Source of the DNA: DATKEG01 sp035544515
Lineage (GTDB): Bacteria; Acidobacteriota; Vicinamibacteria; Fen-336
Direction of reading: 5' to 3'
Length of the DNA: 30,385 bases
Assembly (NCBI GenBank): GCA_035544515.1
Contig: DATKEG010000275.1
Location: 1-30,385 of the forward strand
Part shown: in pieces, positions 24,254 to 30,385 of the stretch
How the letters are laid out: each line of letters opens with the position of its first letter
How positions within the stretch are numbered: the first letter of the stretch is position 1
Notes under the pieces: generated by a model
Seen by the model: only the letters and a program-made list of their open reading frames with translations
The model's database searches: none
Told to the model about the DNA's origin: nothing
Position numbers and translations under genes: made by a program

Positions 24254-24651
24254 GGCCTCTCTCCCGAGTCGATGGCCCGGGCCTGGGCGGGCGTCAGCGG
24301 CACCACGGAGAGGCGGCCCTGGCGCACCAGCGGGCTGTCCGCGAAGAGGGCCAGCTTCTTGATCTCGCCGAGCGTGACCGGCCGCGGCAGGCGCCCGGCC
24401 GCCCGCAGCTCGACGACCACCAGGCGATCGTGGCCCGGCCGCGGGTCCGGGTACGCGGCCTTCACCACCTCCGCCCGGCCCACCACCGCCCGCTCGTCAC
24501 CCGTGTGGTACACGAACGCGATGTCGCCCGCCTTCATCGCGCGCAGGTTCTTGAGCGCGACCGGGTTGGTCACGCCGTCCCACACCGTTCGCCCTTCGCG
24601 TTCGAGGTCGTCGTAGGAATAGGTACCGGGCTCCGTCTTCAGCAGCCACAT
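24250..24651 (-). CDS. EVE domain protein
   Basis: EVE domains (thymocyte nuclear protein 1 family, PUA-like fold) bind modified bases or RNA; biological roles in bacteria are mostly undefined. The 133-residue protein is a single domain with MWLLKTEPGTYSYDDL at the start, VWDGVTNPVALKNLRAMKAGD (the WDGVxN...NLxxMxxGD signature), FVYHTGDERAVVGRAEVV, and the FADSPLVRQGRLSVVPLT ending that lines the pocket. The ATG at 24651 has GGAGG about 10 nt upstream. It leads a two-gene unit with cutA and is divergent from the DUF6788-like gene. I see no restriction or defence genes beside it. Confidence 0.92.
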   Translation of the reverse strand: MWLLKTEPGTYSYDDLEREGRTVWDGVTNPVALKNLRAMKAGDIAFVYHTGDERAVVGRAEVVKAAYPDPRPGHDRLVVVELRAAGRLPRPVTLGEIKKLALFADSPLVRQGRLSVVPLTPAQARAIDSGERP

Positions 24652-24676
24652 CGCGGTTCACCCTCCGAGCGCCTCG

Positions 24677-24682
24677 ATCATA
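24677..24682 (-). promoter_or_regulatory. -10-like TATGAT for the EVE-cutA unit
   Basis: On the minus strand TATGAT (24682-24677) matches five of six -10 positions and predicts a leader of about 20 nt containing the GGAGG ribosome site. No -35 is evident. Confidence 0.33.
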
Positions 24683-24706
24683 CCGCGCCCCCGCCGCCCT
24701 TCATCG

Positions 24707-24735
24707 TTGACGGGGCCACGCCGTGGTGCTAGTCT
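24707..24735 (+). promoter_or_regulatory. Candidate extended -10 promoter of the DUF6788-like gene
   Basis: TTGACG (24707-24712), a 17-nt spacer ending TGC, and TAGTCT (24730-24735) resemble an extended -10 promoter. The -10 overlaps the left end of the palindrome at 24734-24764, as expected for repressor control. Confidence 0.35.
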
Positions 24736-24764
24736 TACAGTGCTTTTCATGAATAAGCTGTAAG
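24734..24764. repeat. 31-nt near-perfect palindrome immediately before the DUF6788-like gene
   Basis: CTTACA (24734-24739), a 2-nt bulge, GCTT (24742-24745), the self-complementary centre TTCATGAA (24746-24753), one T, AAGC (24755-24758) and TGTAAG (24759-24764). The last base touches the ATG at 24765. It could be an operator for autoregulation or a hairpin marking the end of a small mobile element. It is strikingly AT-rich against its surroundings. Confidence 0.6.
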
Positions 24765-25175
24765 ATGGGAATGATGGACGAGCCCGAGGAGATCCGCCGG
24801 CGCGTGCGCGCCCGGCTGGCCGAGCAGCGGAGGGTCGTGCGCGCCCTGCTCGAGGCGCGGGCGCAGCTGCCGGGATCGCTCTTCGTGCGCTACGGCCGGT
24901 GCGGCAAGGCGGGCTGCACGTGCCGCCACGGCGTCGGGCACGGGCCCTATTACGTCCTGTCCCGGCGCAGCGGCGGCAAGGGCGCCTTCTCGTACCTGGA
25001 TGCGTCCCGCGCGCGCGAGGCTCGGGGCCTCGTGGCGCGGGCCCGCGCGTTCCGGCTGGGCCTCCGCCGCCTGCAGAGGCTCAACCTCGAGCTCCTGGAT
25101 CTGCTGCGGCGATATCAGATCGCGATGTCCCGGCGGGGCGTTCGACGCGTGGGCATGGCGGCGGAGGCGAGTTGA
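24765..25175 (+). CDS. DUF6788-like small protein
   Basis: The basic 136-residue protein has the pattern I associate with DUF6788: an N-terminal helix, then GSLFVRYGRCGKAGCTC, then HGPYYVLSR, a GGK turn, and a long helix with NLELLDLLRR. The Cys-x4-Cys-x-Cys cluster suggests metal binding. Function is unknown. In my recollection such genes often sit beside transposases, but none is visible here. Possible ATGs at 24765, 24771 and 24774 share one weak GGGA site. It is preceded by a palindrome and followed by a diverged copy of the same sequence (25180-25205), hinting that the gene arrived as a unit. Confidence 0.65.
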   Translation: MGMMDEPEEIRRRVRARLAEQRRVVRALLEARAQLPGSLFVRYGRCGKAGCTCRHGVGHGPYYVLSRRSGGKGAFSYLDASRAREARGLVARARAFRLGLRRLQRLNLELLDLLRRYQIAMSRRGVRRVGMAAEAS

Positions 25176-25176
25176 T

Positions 25177-25205
25177 TTGTCTTTCAGTGATAAGGTGTTA
25201 CGATG
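25177..25205 (+). promoter_or_regulatory. Diverged copy of the upstream element, and candidate ftsB promoter
   Basis: TCTTTCAGTG (25180-25189) then ATAAGGTGTTACGATG (25190-25205) parallels TCTTACAGTG (24733-24742) and ATAAGCTGTAAGATG (24753-24767), with the middle 10 bases missing. It also contains -35-like TTGTCT (25177-25182), a 16-nt spacer and -10-like TACGAT (25199-25204), positioned to transcribe ftsB. Confidence 0.42.
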
Positions 25206-25236
25206 ATTCGCTCAGGTAACGGATAAGATCACCCGC

Positions 25237-25563
25237 ATGCGTGAGGATCGAGGCCGCTCCGAGATCGGCTTGCGCCGCAAGGCGGCGACGCTCGCCTCGA
25301 TCATCCTCGTCGTGGCGCTGGTCGTGGGATCGCTCTTCGGCGACCGGGGCTTCCTGCAGCTCGTACGGCAGCAGCAGCGAGCGGAGGCGCTCGCGCGCGA
25401 GATCGAGCAGCTGCGCCTGGAGAACCGCCGGCTCGTGTCGGAGATCCTGGCGCTCCGCTCCGACCCGCGCGCGATCGAGCGGCTCGCGCGCGAGGAGCTC
25501 GGGCTGAGCCGGCCCGGAGAGACCGTCTTCCTCATCCACGAGAACCCGCCGGCGGACGAATAG
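25237..25563 (+). CDS. ftsB: FtsB/DivIC-family septum formation protein
   Basis: FtsB links FtsL and FtsQ in the divisome. The 108-residue bitopic protein has a short basic cytoplasmic N-terminus, one membrane helix at about 17-36 (TLASIILVVALVVGSLFGD), a coiled coil at about 40-72 (QQQRAEALAREIEQLRLENR), and the family ending RSDPRAIERLAREELGLSRPGE. Its length and layout are typical. The ATG at 25237 lacks a strong ribosome site. It stands alone with no eno or ispD neighbour, unlike many genomes. Its promoter appears to lie in the repeat-like sequence left of it. Confidence 0.88.
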   Translation: MREDRGRSEIGLRRKAATLASIILVVALVVGSLFGDRGFLQLVRQQQRAEALAREIEQLRLENRRLVSEILALRSDPRAIERLAREELGLSRPGETVFLIHENPPADE

Positions 25564-25592
25564 ACGCCGCCGCGCGCCGGCCGGAAATCCTG

Positions 25593-25623
25593 TTGACAGC
25601 GGCCCGCGAGAGGCGGGTAGAAT
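25593..25623 (+). promoter_or_regulatory. Strong promoter for the HU gene
   Basis: A perfect -35 TTGACA (25593-25598) and -10 TAGAAT (25618-25623) are separated by 19 nt, longer than ideal. The predicted leader is about 77 nt, relatively AT-rich, and ends with GAGGAGG (25691-25697). This is the best promoter-plus-ribosome-site combination in the window, as expected for an abundant nucleoid protein. Confidence 0.5.
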
Positions 25624-25706
25624 GGCGGGCCTTTTTCACCCGCTCTCTTGCGACGCCGGAAAAAGCACGCATTCGTGTTCGTGCTCCGACGAGGAGGATT
25701 GATTCG

Positions 25707-25997
25707 ATGGCGAAGCCGATGACCAAGTCGAAGATCGTGGCCGCCCTGGCGGAGAAGGTCGAGATCCCGAAGAAGACCTCGGCCGCCTATCTCGAAGCGC
25801 TGGCCGACATGGCTCACCGCGAGGCGAAAAACGGCTTCACGATCCCCGGCGTCGGGAAGCTCGTCGTGCGCAGCTACAAGGCCCGCATGGGCCGCAACCC
25901 GCAGACCGGGGAAGAGATCAAGATCCCGGCCCGGCGGCGGCTGAAGTTCGTGGTCGCCAAGGCCGCGAAGGACGCGGCGCTGGGAGCCACGAAGTAA
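25707..25997 (+). CDS. hup: HU/IHF-family DNA-binding protein
   Basis: This histone-like protein bends and compacts DNA as a dimer. It has 96 residues: an N-terminal helical dimerisation part (MTKSKIVAALAEKVEI), GFTIPGVGKLVVRSYKARMG leading into the DNA-binding arm, and the signature GRNPQTGEEIKIPA at 62-75, with the Pro that intercalates DNA. The C-terminus KAAKDAALGATK is a normal HU ending, so the gene looks complete. ATG 25707 has GAGGAGG 9 nt upstream. The macrodomain reading frame is open right through this gene in the -1 frame relative to it. Confidence 0.94.
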   Translation: MAKPMTKSKIVAALAEKVEIPKKTSAAYLEALADMAHREAKNGFTIPGVGKLVVRSYKARMGRNPQTGEEIKIPARRRLKFVVAKAAKDAALGATK

Positions 25998-26023
25998 CCT
26001 CCTTCGCGGGCTGCCGGGTCGAG

Positions 26024-26545
26024 CTGGTCGAGGGAGACCTCACCCGCCAGGAGGTCGACGGCATCGTCAACGCCGCCAACTCCGGCCTCATGGGTGGGGG
26101 CGGCGTCGACGGCGCCATCCACCGCGCGGGCGGAGCCGCCATCCTGGCCGAATGCCGGCGGATCGTGGCCCGGCAGGGCCCGCTGCCCCCCGGCCAGGCC
26201 GTCATCACCACGGCGGGAAGGCTCCCGACCCGCCACGTCATCCACACGGTGGGCCCGCGCTGGAGCGGCGGGAACGGGGGCGAGGCGGAGACGCTCGCCC
26301 GCTGCTACCGGAGCAGCCTCCGCGTGGCGCGGGAGCACGGCCTCCGCTCGGTGGCCTTCCCCAGCATCTCGACCGGCGCCTACGGCTATCCCGTGGCCGA
26401 GGCGGCGCGCGTCGCGCTGCGGGCCGTGAAGGACGACCTCGAGGCCGGCTCGGGCCTGGACCTGGTGCGCTGGTGCCTCTTCAGCGAGGTGGACCTGCGC
26501 GCCTACGAGGACGCGCTGCGCACGATCGACGCGCAGGTCCTATAA
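26024..26545 (+). CDS. Macrodomain protein (O-acetyl-ADP-ribose deacetylase-like), start codon unclear
   Basis: Macrodomains bind ADP-ribose and may hydrolyse ADP-ribosyl or acetyl-ADP-ribose esters. Homology starts at about 26015 with VELVEGDLTRQEVDGIVNAA, continues NSGLMGGGGVDGAIHRAGG (ribose and catalytic loop), TAGRLPTRHVIHTVGP, and SVAFPSISTGAYGYP (phosphate loop). It ends at 26545. No ATG, GTG or TTG occurs in this frame from the stop at 25700 until ATG 26090, which lies after the essential NAAN motif. I place the start at CTG 26024 as the most reasonable guess. A sequencing error, a rare start codon or ribosomal frameshifting from the HU gene are other explanations. It follows hup without a gap and converges with a small unknown gene, overlapping by 6 bases. 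Confidence 0.75.
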   Translation: MVEGDLTRQEVDGIVNAANSGLMGGGGVDGAIHRAGGAAILAECRRIVARQGPLPPGQAVITTAGRLPTRHVIHTVGPRWSGGNGGEAETLARCYRSSLRVAREHGLRSVAFPSISTGAYGYPVAEAARVALRAVKDDLEAGSGLDLVRWCLFSEVDLRAYEDALRTIDAQVL

Positions 26546-26758
26546 GAGCCTCCGCAGCTCCGGCTCGAGCGTGCCGAGCCACTGGTCGAAGTCGTCCCGC
26601 GATTCGACCACGATCTCGATCTTGCCTCCCGGCATCGCGCGCGCGCGGCCCGGATGGCGAGGGCCGAGCGGGATCACGAGCCTTTCGCGGTGGATGCCCA
26701 GCCGGTCGGTCACCTGGAAGATCTTCTCGATCTCGCGGATCGTCACCACGGCGAGCAC
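26540..26758 (-). CDS. Small protein of unknown function
   Basis: I do not recognise the family. The 72-residue product starts at GTG 26758 (a GTG at 26746 is also possible): VVTIREIEKIFQVTDRLGI, then RERLVIPLGPR, MPGGKIEIVVESRDDFDQWL, and a Leu-rich end. The alternation of charged and hydrophobic residues reads as a compact alpha/beta protein, not as noise, and the opposite strand has no competing gene in most of its length. It is soluble with no signal peptide. It converges on the macrodomain gene and is divergent from the acyl ligase fusion. Confidence 0.6.
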   Translation of the reverse strand: MLAVVTIREIEKIFQVTDRLGIHRERLVIPLGPRHPGRARAMPGGKIEIVVESRDDFDQWLGTLEPELRRLL

Positions 26759-26824
26759 GCGCCAGGATTCCCCGCGGCGCGGCCGGCGTCAAGCGCCACC
26801 CTTTCGCCACGCCGCCTGAACGAT

Positions 26825-26830
26825 TAGAGT
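26825..26830 (+). promoter_or_regulatory. -10-like TAGAGT before the ACP-ligase-acyltransferase gene
   Basis: TAGAGT ends 9 bases before the ATG at 26840, predicting a leader of about 3 nt. GTGGA between them could alternatively be a poor ribosome site. No -35 match is seen. Confidence 0.33.
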
Positions 26831-26839
26831 GGATGATCC

Positions 26840-29674
26840 ATGACCGAGTCGGTCGTTCCCCCGGCGACGGCTGATCCGGCGGCGATCCAGGACAAGGTGC
26901 TGGAGGTCGTGCGCGCGCTCGCGGCGGAGGCGGGCGGCGGGCGCGCGGCGCGCGCCGCCTCGCCCGAGGCGTCCCTGGAGCGTGACCTCGGGCTGGGAAG
27001 CCTGGAACGGGTCGAGCTGCTGCTCCGCCTGGAGACCGCCTTCGGCCGCCGGCTCGGCGAGGGCGCGCTGGGCATCGACACCGCGGCCGGCCTGGCCCGC
27101 GCGCTGTCGGAGGACGCCGCCCTTCCCCTCAGCCTCCCGGGCGCGCCCGAGAGCGCCGCCCTCGCGGGCGCGGTCGCCCTGCCCCCTCCCCCCACCGTGC
27201 ACCATGCCCTTTGGGCCCGCGCGCAGGCCGAGCCCACCCGGCCGCACGTGTACCTGCAGGAAGAGGACGGGAGCGAGCACGTGGTCACGTACGGCCGGCT
27301 GCTCTCCGAGTCGGCGGCCGTGGCCGGAGGCCTGCGTGAGCGCGGGATACGCCACGGCGACACGGTCGCGCTCATGTTGCCCACCGGCTTCGACTTCCTG
27401 CGCGCGTTCCAGGGCGTCCTCATCGCCGGCGCGGTGCCCGTGCCGATCTACCCGCCCGTGCGCCTGGACCGGCTCGAGGAGTACGCGGGGCGGCAGAGCG
27501 CGATCCTGGCCAACGCGGAAGTGCGCGCGCTCATCACGGTGGACCGCGCGCGCGGGGTCGCCGGCTTGCTCCGCGCGGCGGTCCCCAGCCTGAGCCGCGT
27601 CACCACCGCGGGCGACCTGGCCGGGCTCGGCGCCTCGTGGGGCGCTCCCGAGGGCCGCGGCGCCGACGCCGCGTTCATCCAGTACACGTCGGGTAGCACG
27701 GGAGCGCCCAAGGGCGTGCTGCTCTCGCACGACAACCTCCTGGCGAACATCCGCGCGATCACCGCCGGCCTCCGCGCCGGTCCCGGCGACGTCGGCGCGA
27801 GCTGGCTGCCCCTGTACCACGACATGGGCCTCATCGGCTCGTGGCTCTTCTGCATGCAGGCGGGCATCCCGCTCGACCTGCTGTCGCCGCTCGCCTTCCT
27901 CTCCCGTCCGGAGCGCTGGCTCTGGGCCATCCACCGCCGGCGCGCCACGCTCTCGCCCGCGCCCAACTTCGCCTACGAGCTCTGCCTGCGGCGCGTCCCG
28001 GACCGGGCGATCGAGGGGCTGGACCTCTCGTCGTGGCGCTGCGCGCTCAACGGCGCGGAGCCCGTCAGCCCGGACACCCTGGAGCGGTTCGCGCGCCGCT
28101 TCGCGCCCTACGGCTTCCGCCGCGAGGCGATGATGCCGGTCTACGGCCTGGCCGAGAACTCGGTGGCGCTCGCCATGCCGCCTCCGGGCCGAGGCCCGCG
28201 CCTGACCCGCATCGCGCGCGAGCCGTTCGAGCGCGAGCGCCGCGCGGTGCCCGCCGGGGACGCGGGACGTGCGCTGACCTTCGTCTCCGTCGGCGCGCCG
28301 CTGCCCGAACACGAGGTCCAGATCACGGACGACGAGGGCCGCGCGCTGTCCGACGGCCACGTGGGCCGGCTCGCCTTCCGCGGCCCGTCCATGATGAGCG
28401 GCTACTATCGCCAGGCGGACGCCACCGCGGCCGTCACGCTCGCGGGGGGATGGCTCGACAGCGGCGACCTCGCCTTCCGCCTCGACGGCGAGCTTCACAT
28501 CGCGGGCCGCCGCAAGGACATCATCATCAAGGCGGGACGCAACTTCGTGCCCCAGGAGATCGAGGAGGTGGCGGCCTCGGTGGAGGGGATCCGCAAAGGC
28601 TGCGTGGTCGCGCTCGGCGTGCCCCACGCCACGCTGGGCACGGAGAGCCTGGTCGTGGTGGCGGAGACGCGCGCGCGCGATCCGGAGGCGCGGGACCGCC
28701 TCGCGGCCACGGTCACCGAGCGCGTGAGCGCCGCGCTGGGCGTGCCGCCCGACCAGGTCGCCCTCGTCCCCCCCGGGGCCATCCCCAAGACGTCGAGCGG
28801 GAAGATCCGCCGCGCGGCCACGCGCGACCTCTACCTCGGCGGTGCCCTGGGCCGGCGCCCGCCCGGACACCGCCTCGCGCGCGCGCGCGTGGTGGCGGGT
28901 GCCGTGCTGGCGCCGGTCCGCCGGTGGCTGGGGACGCTGGCGCGCGCGGTCTACGCCGCGTACCTGGCCGCGCTGGCCGTGCCCATCGTCGCGCTGCTCT
29001 GGCCGGTGGCCGTGCTCTGGCCGGGACGGAAGGCCGCGCTCGCCTGCGGGCGGCTCGGGGCGCGGATGCTGCTGCGCCTGGGCGGCATCCGCGTGGCGGT
29101 GGAGGGTCTGCAGAGCCTGCCGCCGGCCGGGCCGCTGGTCCTCGCCTCCAACCACGCCTCCTATGCCGACGTGCCCGTGCTCATGGCCTCGCTGCCGGCC
29201 GGCTTCCGTTTCGTGGCCAAGAAGGAGGTGCTGCGCTGGCCGCTGGTGGGCCGCTTCGTGCGCAAGGCCGGCCACCTCACCGTCGACCGCTTCGACGTGC
29301 GGCAGGGCGTGGCGGACGCCGCCGGCGTGGCCCGGGCCCTGGCCGCAGGCGAGGTCGTCCTCTTCTTCCCGGAGGGCACGTTCACCGCCGCGGCGGGTAT
29401 GCGCCCGTTCCGCCTGGGCGCCTTCAAGGCGGCCGCGGAGGCGGGCGTGCCCGTGGTGCCCATCGCCGTGCGCGGCACGCGGCAGGTGCTGGGCGTCGGG
29501 GGCGCCCTCCCCCGGCCCGGCCGCGTGCGGCTGTGGATCGGCTCTCCCTTGCGCGCCGAGGGCGAGGGCTGGCGAGGGATGGTCGCGCTGCGTGACCTCA
29601 CGGCGGACCAGATCGCGGACCGGTGCGGTGAGCCGCGCCTGGACCTCGTGGGCGGCGGGCCGGTCCGCCCATGA
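26840..29674 (+). CDS. Fusion: acyl carrier domain, fatty acyl-AMP ligase-like domain and PlsC acyltransferase
   Basis: The protein has 944 residues and three activities in order. A carrier domain (about 17-93) has its phosphopantetheine serine at Ser54 in GLGSLERVEL. An adenylating ligase (about 118-665) follows, with YTSGSTGAPKG (282-292), LPLYHDMGLIG (a fatty acyl-AMP ligase-type motif), YGLAENS, GWLDSGDLAF, GRRKDIIIKAGRN and catalytic Lys655 in SSGKIRR. After a hydrophobic membrane stretch (about 703-728) comes an acyltransferase (about 755-905) with the HX4D motif His772-Asp777 (NHASYAD), FPEGT at 843-847 and VPIAVRGT. I infer that a fatty acid is activated as acyl-AMP, loaded onto the built-in carrier and transferred to a lysolipid or glycerol phosphate at the membrane. 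E. coli Aas is the functional analogue, with the opposite domain order. Its stop overlaps the dehydratase ATG (ATGA). Confidence 0.88.
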   Translation: MTESVVPPATADPAAIQDKVLEVVRALAAEAGGGRAARAASPEASLERDLGLGSLERVELLLRLETAFGRRLGEGALGIDTAAGLARALSEDAALPLSLPGAPESAALAGAVALPPPPTVHHALWARAQAEPTRPHVYLQEEDGSEHVVTYGRLLSESAAVAGGLRERGIRHGDTVALMLPTGFDFLRAFQGVLIAGAVPVPIYPPVRLDRLEEYAGRQSAILANAEVRALITVDRARGVAGLLRAAVPSLSRVTTAGDLAGLGASWGAPEGRGADAAFIQYTSGSTGAPKGVLLSHDNLLANIRAITAGLRAGPGDVGASWLPLYHDMGLIGSWLFCMQAGIPLDLLSPLAFLSRPERWLWAIHRRRATLSPAPNFAYELCLRRVPDRAIEGLDLSSWRCALNGAEPVSPDTLERFARRFAPYGFRREAMMPVYGLAENSVALAMPPPGRGPRLTRIAREPFERERRAVPAGDAGRALTFVSVGAPLPEHEVQITDDEGRALSDGHVGRLAFRGPSMMSGYYRQADATAAVTLAGGWLDSGDLAFRLDGELHIAGRRKDIIIKAGRNFVPQEIEEVAASVEGIRKGCVVALGVPHATLGTESLVVVAETRARDPEARDRLAATVTERVSAALGVPPDQVALVPPGAIPKTSSGKIRRAATRDLYLGGALGRRPPGHRLARARVVAGAVLAPVRRWLGTLARAVYAAYLAALAVPIVALLWPVAVLWPGRKAALACGRLGARMLLRLGGIRVAVEGLQSLPPAGPLVLASNHASYADVPVLMASLPAGFRFVAKKEVLRWPLVGRFVRKAGHLTVDRFDVRQGVADAAGVARALAAGEVVLFFPEGTFTAAAGMRPFRLGAFKAAAEAGVPVVPIAVRGTRQVLGVGGALPRPGRVRLWIGSPLRAEGEGWRGMVALRDLTADQIADRCGEPRLDLVGGGPVRP

Positions 29675-30385
29675 GGCTGACCGCCGACGACGTCGTGCGG
29701 GCCGCGGCCGTGGTGCGGCCCTACCTGGCACCGACGCCGCTCCGGCGCTCGTTCGCCCTGCGCGACCGGGGCGCCGCGTTCCTGAAGCTGGAATGCTGGC
29801 AGCCCACCGGCTCGTTCAAGGTGCGCGGAGCGATCCACGTGTTGGCGTCGCTCTCCCCCGCGGAGCGCCGGCGCGGAGTGGTGGCCGCCTCGGCCGGGAA
29901 CCACGCCCTCGGCGTCGCCTTCGCGGCCCAGGCCGTGGGCGGCGAGACCCGGGCCACCCTGTTCGTGCCCGACACCGCTCCCCGGGCCAAGGTCGGCAAG
30001 CTGCGCACCTTCCCCGTGGAGGTGCGCCAGCAGGGCGCCACCTACGACGACGCGCACGCGCTGGCCCTGGAGCACGCGCGCCGGACGGGCGCGACCTACG
30101 TCCATGCCTTCGAGGACGCGCGCACGGCCGCCGGCCAGGGCACGGTGGCGCTCGAGCTGATCGAGCAGATGGGGGACCTCGCCGCGGTGGTGGTGCCGGT
30201 GGGAGGCGGCGGGCTGATCGCGGGCCTGGCGGCCGCGCTCAAGACGCGCGCGCCGCGCGCGCGCGTGATCGCCGTGCAGCCCGAGGCCTCGCCCGCGCTG
30301 CGCGAGTCGCTGCGCCTGGGCCGCCCCCTCCTCGAGTTTCCGGCCGGAGAGACCCTGGCCGACGGCCTGGCCGGGGGCATCGGCG
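29671..30385 (+). CDS. Threonine/serine dehydratase (PLP), 3' end beyond the window
   Basis: The fold-type II PLP enzyme deaminates threonine or serine to a 2-oxoacid. From ATG 29671, 238 residues are visible and the frame is open at the right edge. Seen: LKLECWQPTGSFKVRGA with PLP lysine Lys50, SAGNHALGVAFAA (Asn loop), and VPVGGGGLIAGLAAALK (phosphate-binding glycine loop). Whether an ACT regulatory domain follows is not visible, so biosynthetic IlvA and catabolic TdcB types cannot be told apart. Serine racemase is another relative. The ATG overlaps the stop of the acyl ligase fusion in ATGA, so it is translationally coupled to a lipid gene, which is an unusual neighbour. Confidence 0.9.
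   Translation, partial: MRLTADDVVRAAAVVRPYLAPTPLRRSFALRDRGAAFLKLECWQPTGSFKVRGAIHVLASLSPAERRRGVVAASAGNHALGVAFAAQAVGGETRATLFVPDTAPRAKVGKLRTFPVEVRQQGATYDDAHALALEHARRTGATYVHAFEDARTAAGQGTVALELIEQMGDLAAVVVPVGGGGLIAGLAAALKTRAPRARVIAVQPEASPALRESLRLGRPLLEFPAGETLADGLAGGIG

Noticed and set aside
24250..25175. EVE plus DUF6788 as a restriction or defence island
   Set aside because: There is no endonuclease, methyltransferase, helicase or toxin-antitoxin gene in the neighbourhood; housekeeping genes lie on both sides.
25826..25832. G-AAA-AAC heptamer in hup as a -1 frameshift site leading to the macrodomain
   Set aside because: It does not fit the X-XXY-YYZ rule at the first position, lies in mid-gene so the DNA-binding arm of HU would be lost, and no clear downstream stimulator was seen. 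The start-codon problem itself is kept as a finding.
26789..29731. A 980-codon minus-strand frame opposite the acyl ligase fusion
   Set aside because: The plus strand has continuous domain homology with intact motifs; the antisense product is Arg/His/Gly-rich and shows no family features.

Overview
This is a high-GC (roughly 70 percent by eye), densely coding stretch of a chromosome from a Gram-negative, aerobic-type bacterium. Support comes from pilM/pilN, a GspC-like secretion protein, exported metalloenzymes, LipA and a fatty-acid degradation set. The mix of a Zn-ribbon/FHA protein, a SpoIIE-type phosphatase, a DUF2007 protein and many ATGA/GTGA overlaps reminds me of Acidobacteriota, Myxococcota or Rokubacteria-like lineages. 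The sequence alone does not settle which. I see no rRNA, tRNA, CRISPR array or intact transposase, and no gene-free gap reaches 300 bases.

Layout. 1-1653 (minus) is the start of a type IV pilus operon, pilM then pilN, which runs off the left edge. 1899-6649 (minus) holds glpX, an acyl-CoA dehydrogenase, a DUF2007 protein, a dienoyl-CoA-hydratase-like enoyl-CoA hydratase and a thiolase. A palindrome-rich repeat block lies between the dehydrogenase and the DUF2007 gene. 6741-7544 (minus) is a SAM hydrolase/halogenase-family protein. 7758-12061 is sulfur-centred: a cysteine desulfurase (plus), lipA preceded by an extremely acidic small protein (minus), a Zn-ribbon/FHA protein and mnmA (plus). 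12074-14757 (minus) is a membrane SpoIIE/PP2C phosphatase translationally coupled to rnc. 14808-18244 (plus) encodes an orphan GspC-like protein and an exported fusion of two different metal-dependent phosphoesterases. 18369-21689 is a four-PAS/GAF/GGDEF/EAL c-di-GMP protein. 21761-23927 is a transsulfuration-type PLP enzyme pair. 23930-24651 (minus) is an EVE protein coupled to CutA. 24733-25205 holds a DUF6788-like gene with a 31-nt palindrome upstream and a diverged copy of it downstream. Then come ftsB, an HU gene, a macrodomain gene without a usable start codon, a small unknown gene (minus), an ACP-adenylating ligase-acyltransferase fusion, and the start of a threonine/serine dehydratase that runs off the right edge.

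How the genes work together. Three themes recur. The first is sulfur: a desulfurase, two sulfur-insertion enzymes (LipA, MnmA) and two transsulfuration enzymes. The second is acyl-CoA and lipid handling: dehydrogenase, hydratase, thiolase, the acyl ligase-acyltransferase fusion, and the phospholipase C-like exported fusion. The third is signalling: FHA, PP2C and c-di-GMP. The most unusual items are the exported double phosphoesterase, the self-contained acyl activation/transfer fusion, the start-less macrodomain frame overlapping the HU gene, the palindrome-flanked DUF6788 gene, and repeated -10-like boxes sitting only 4-9 nt before start codons, which suggest leaderless mRNAs.
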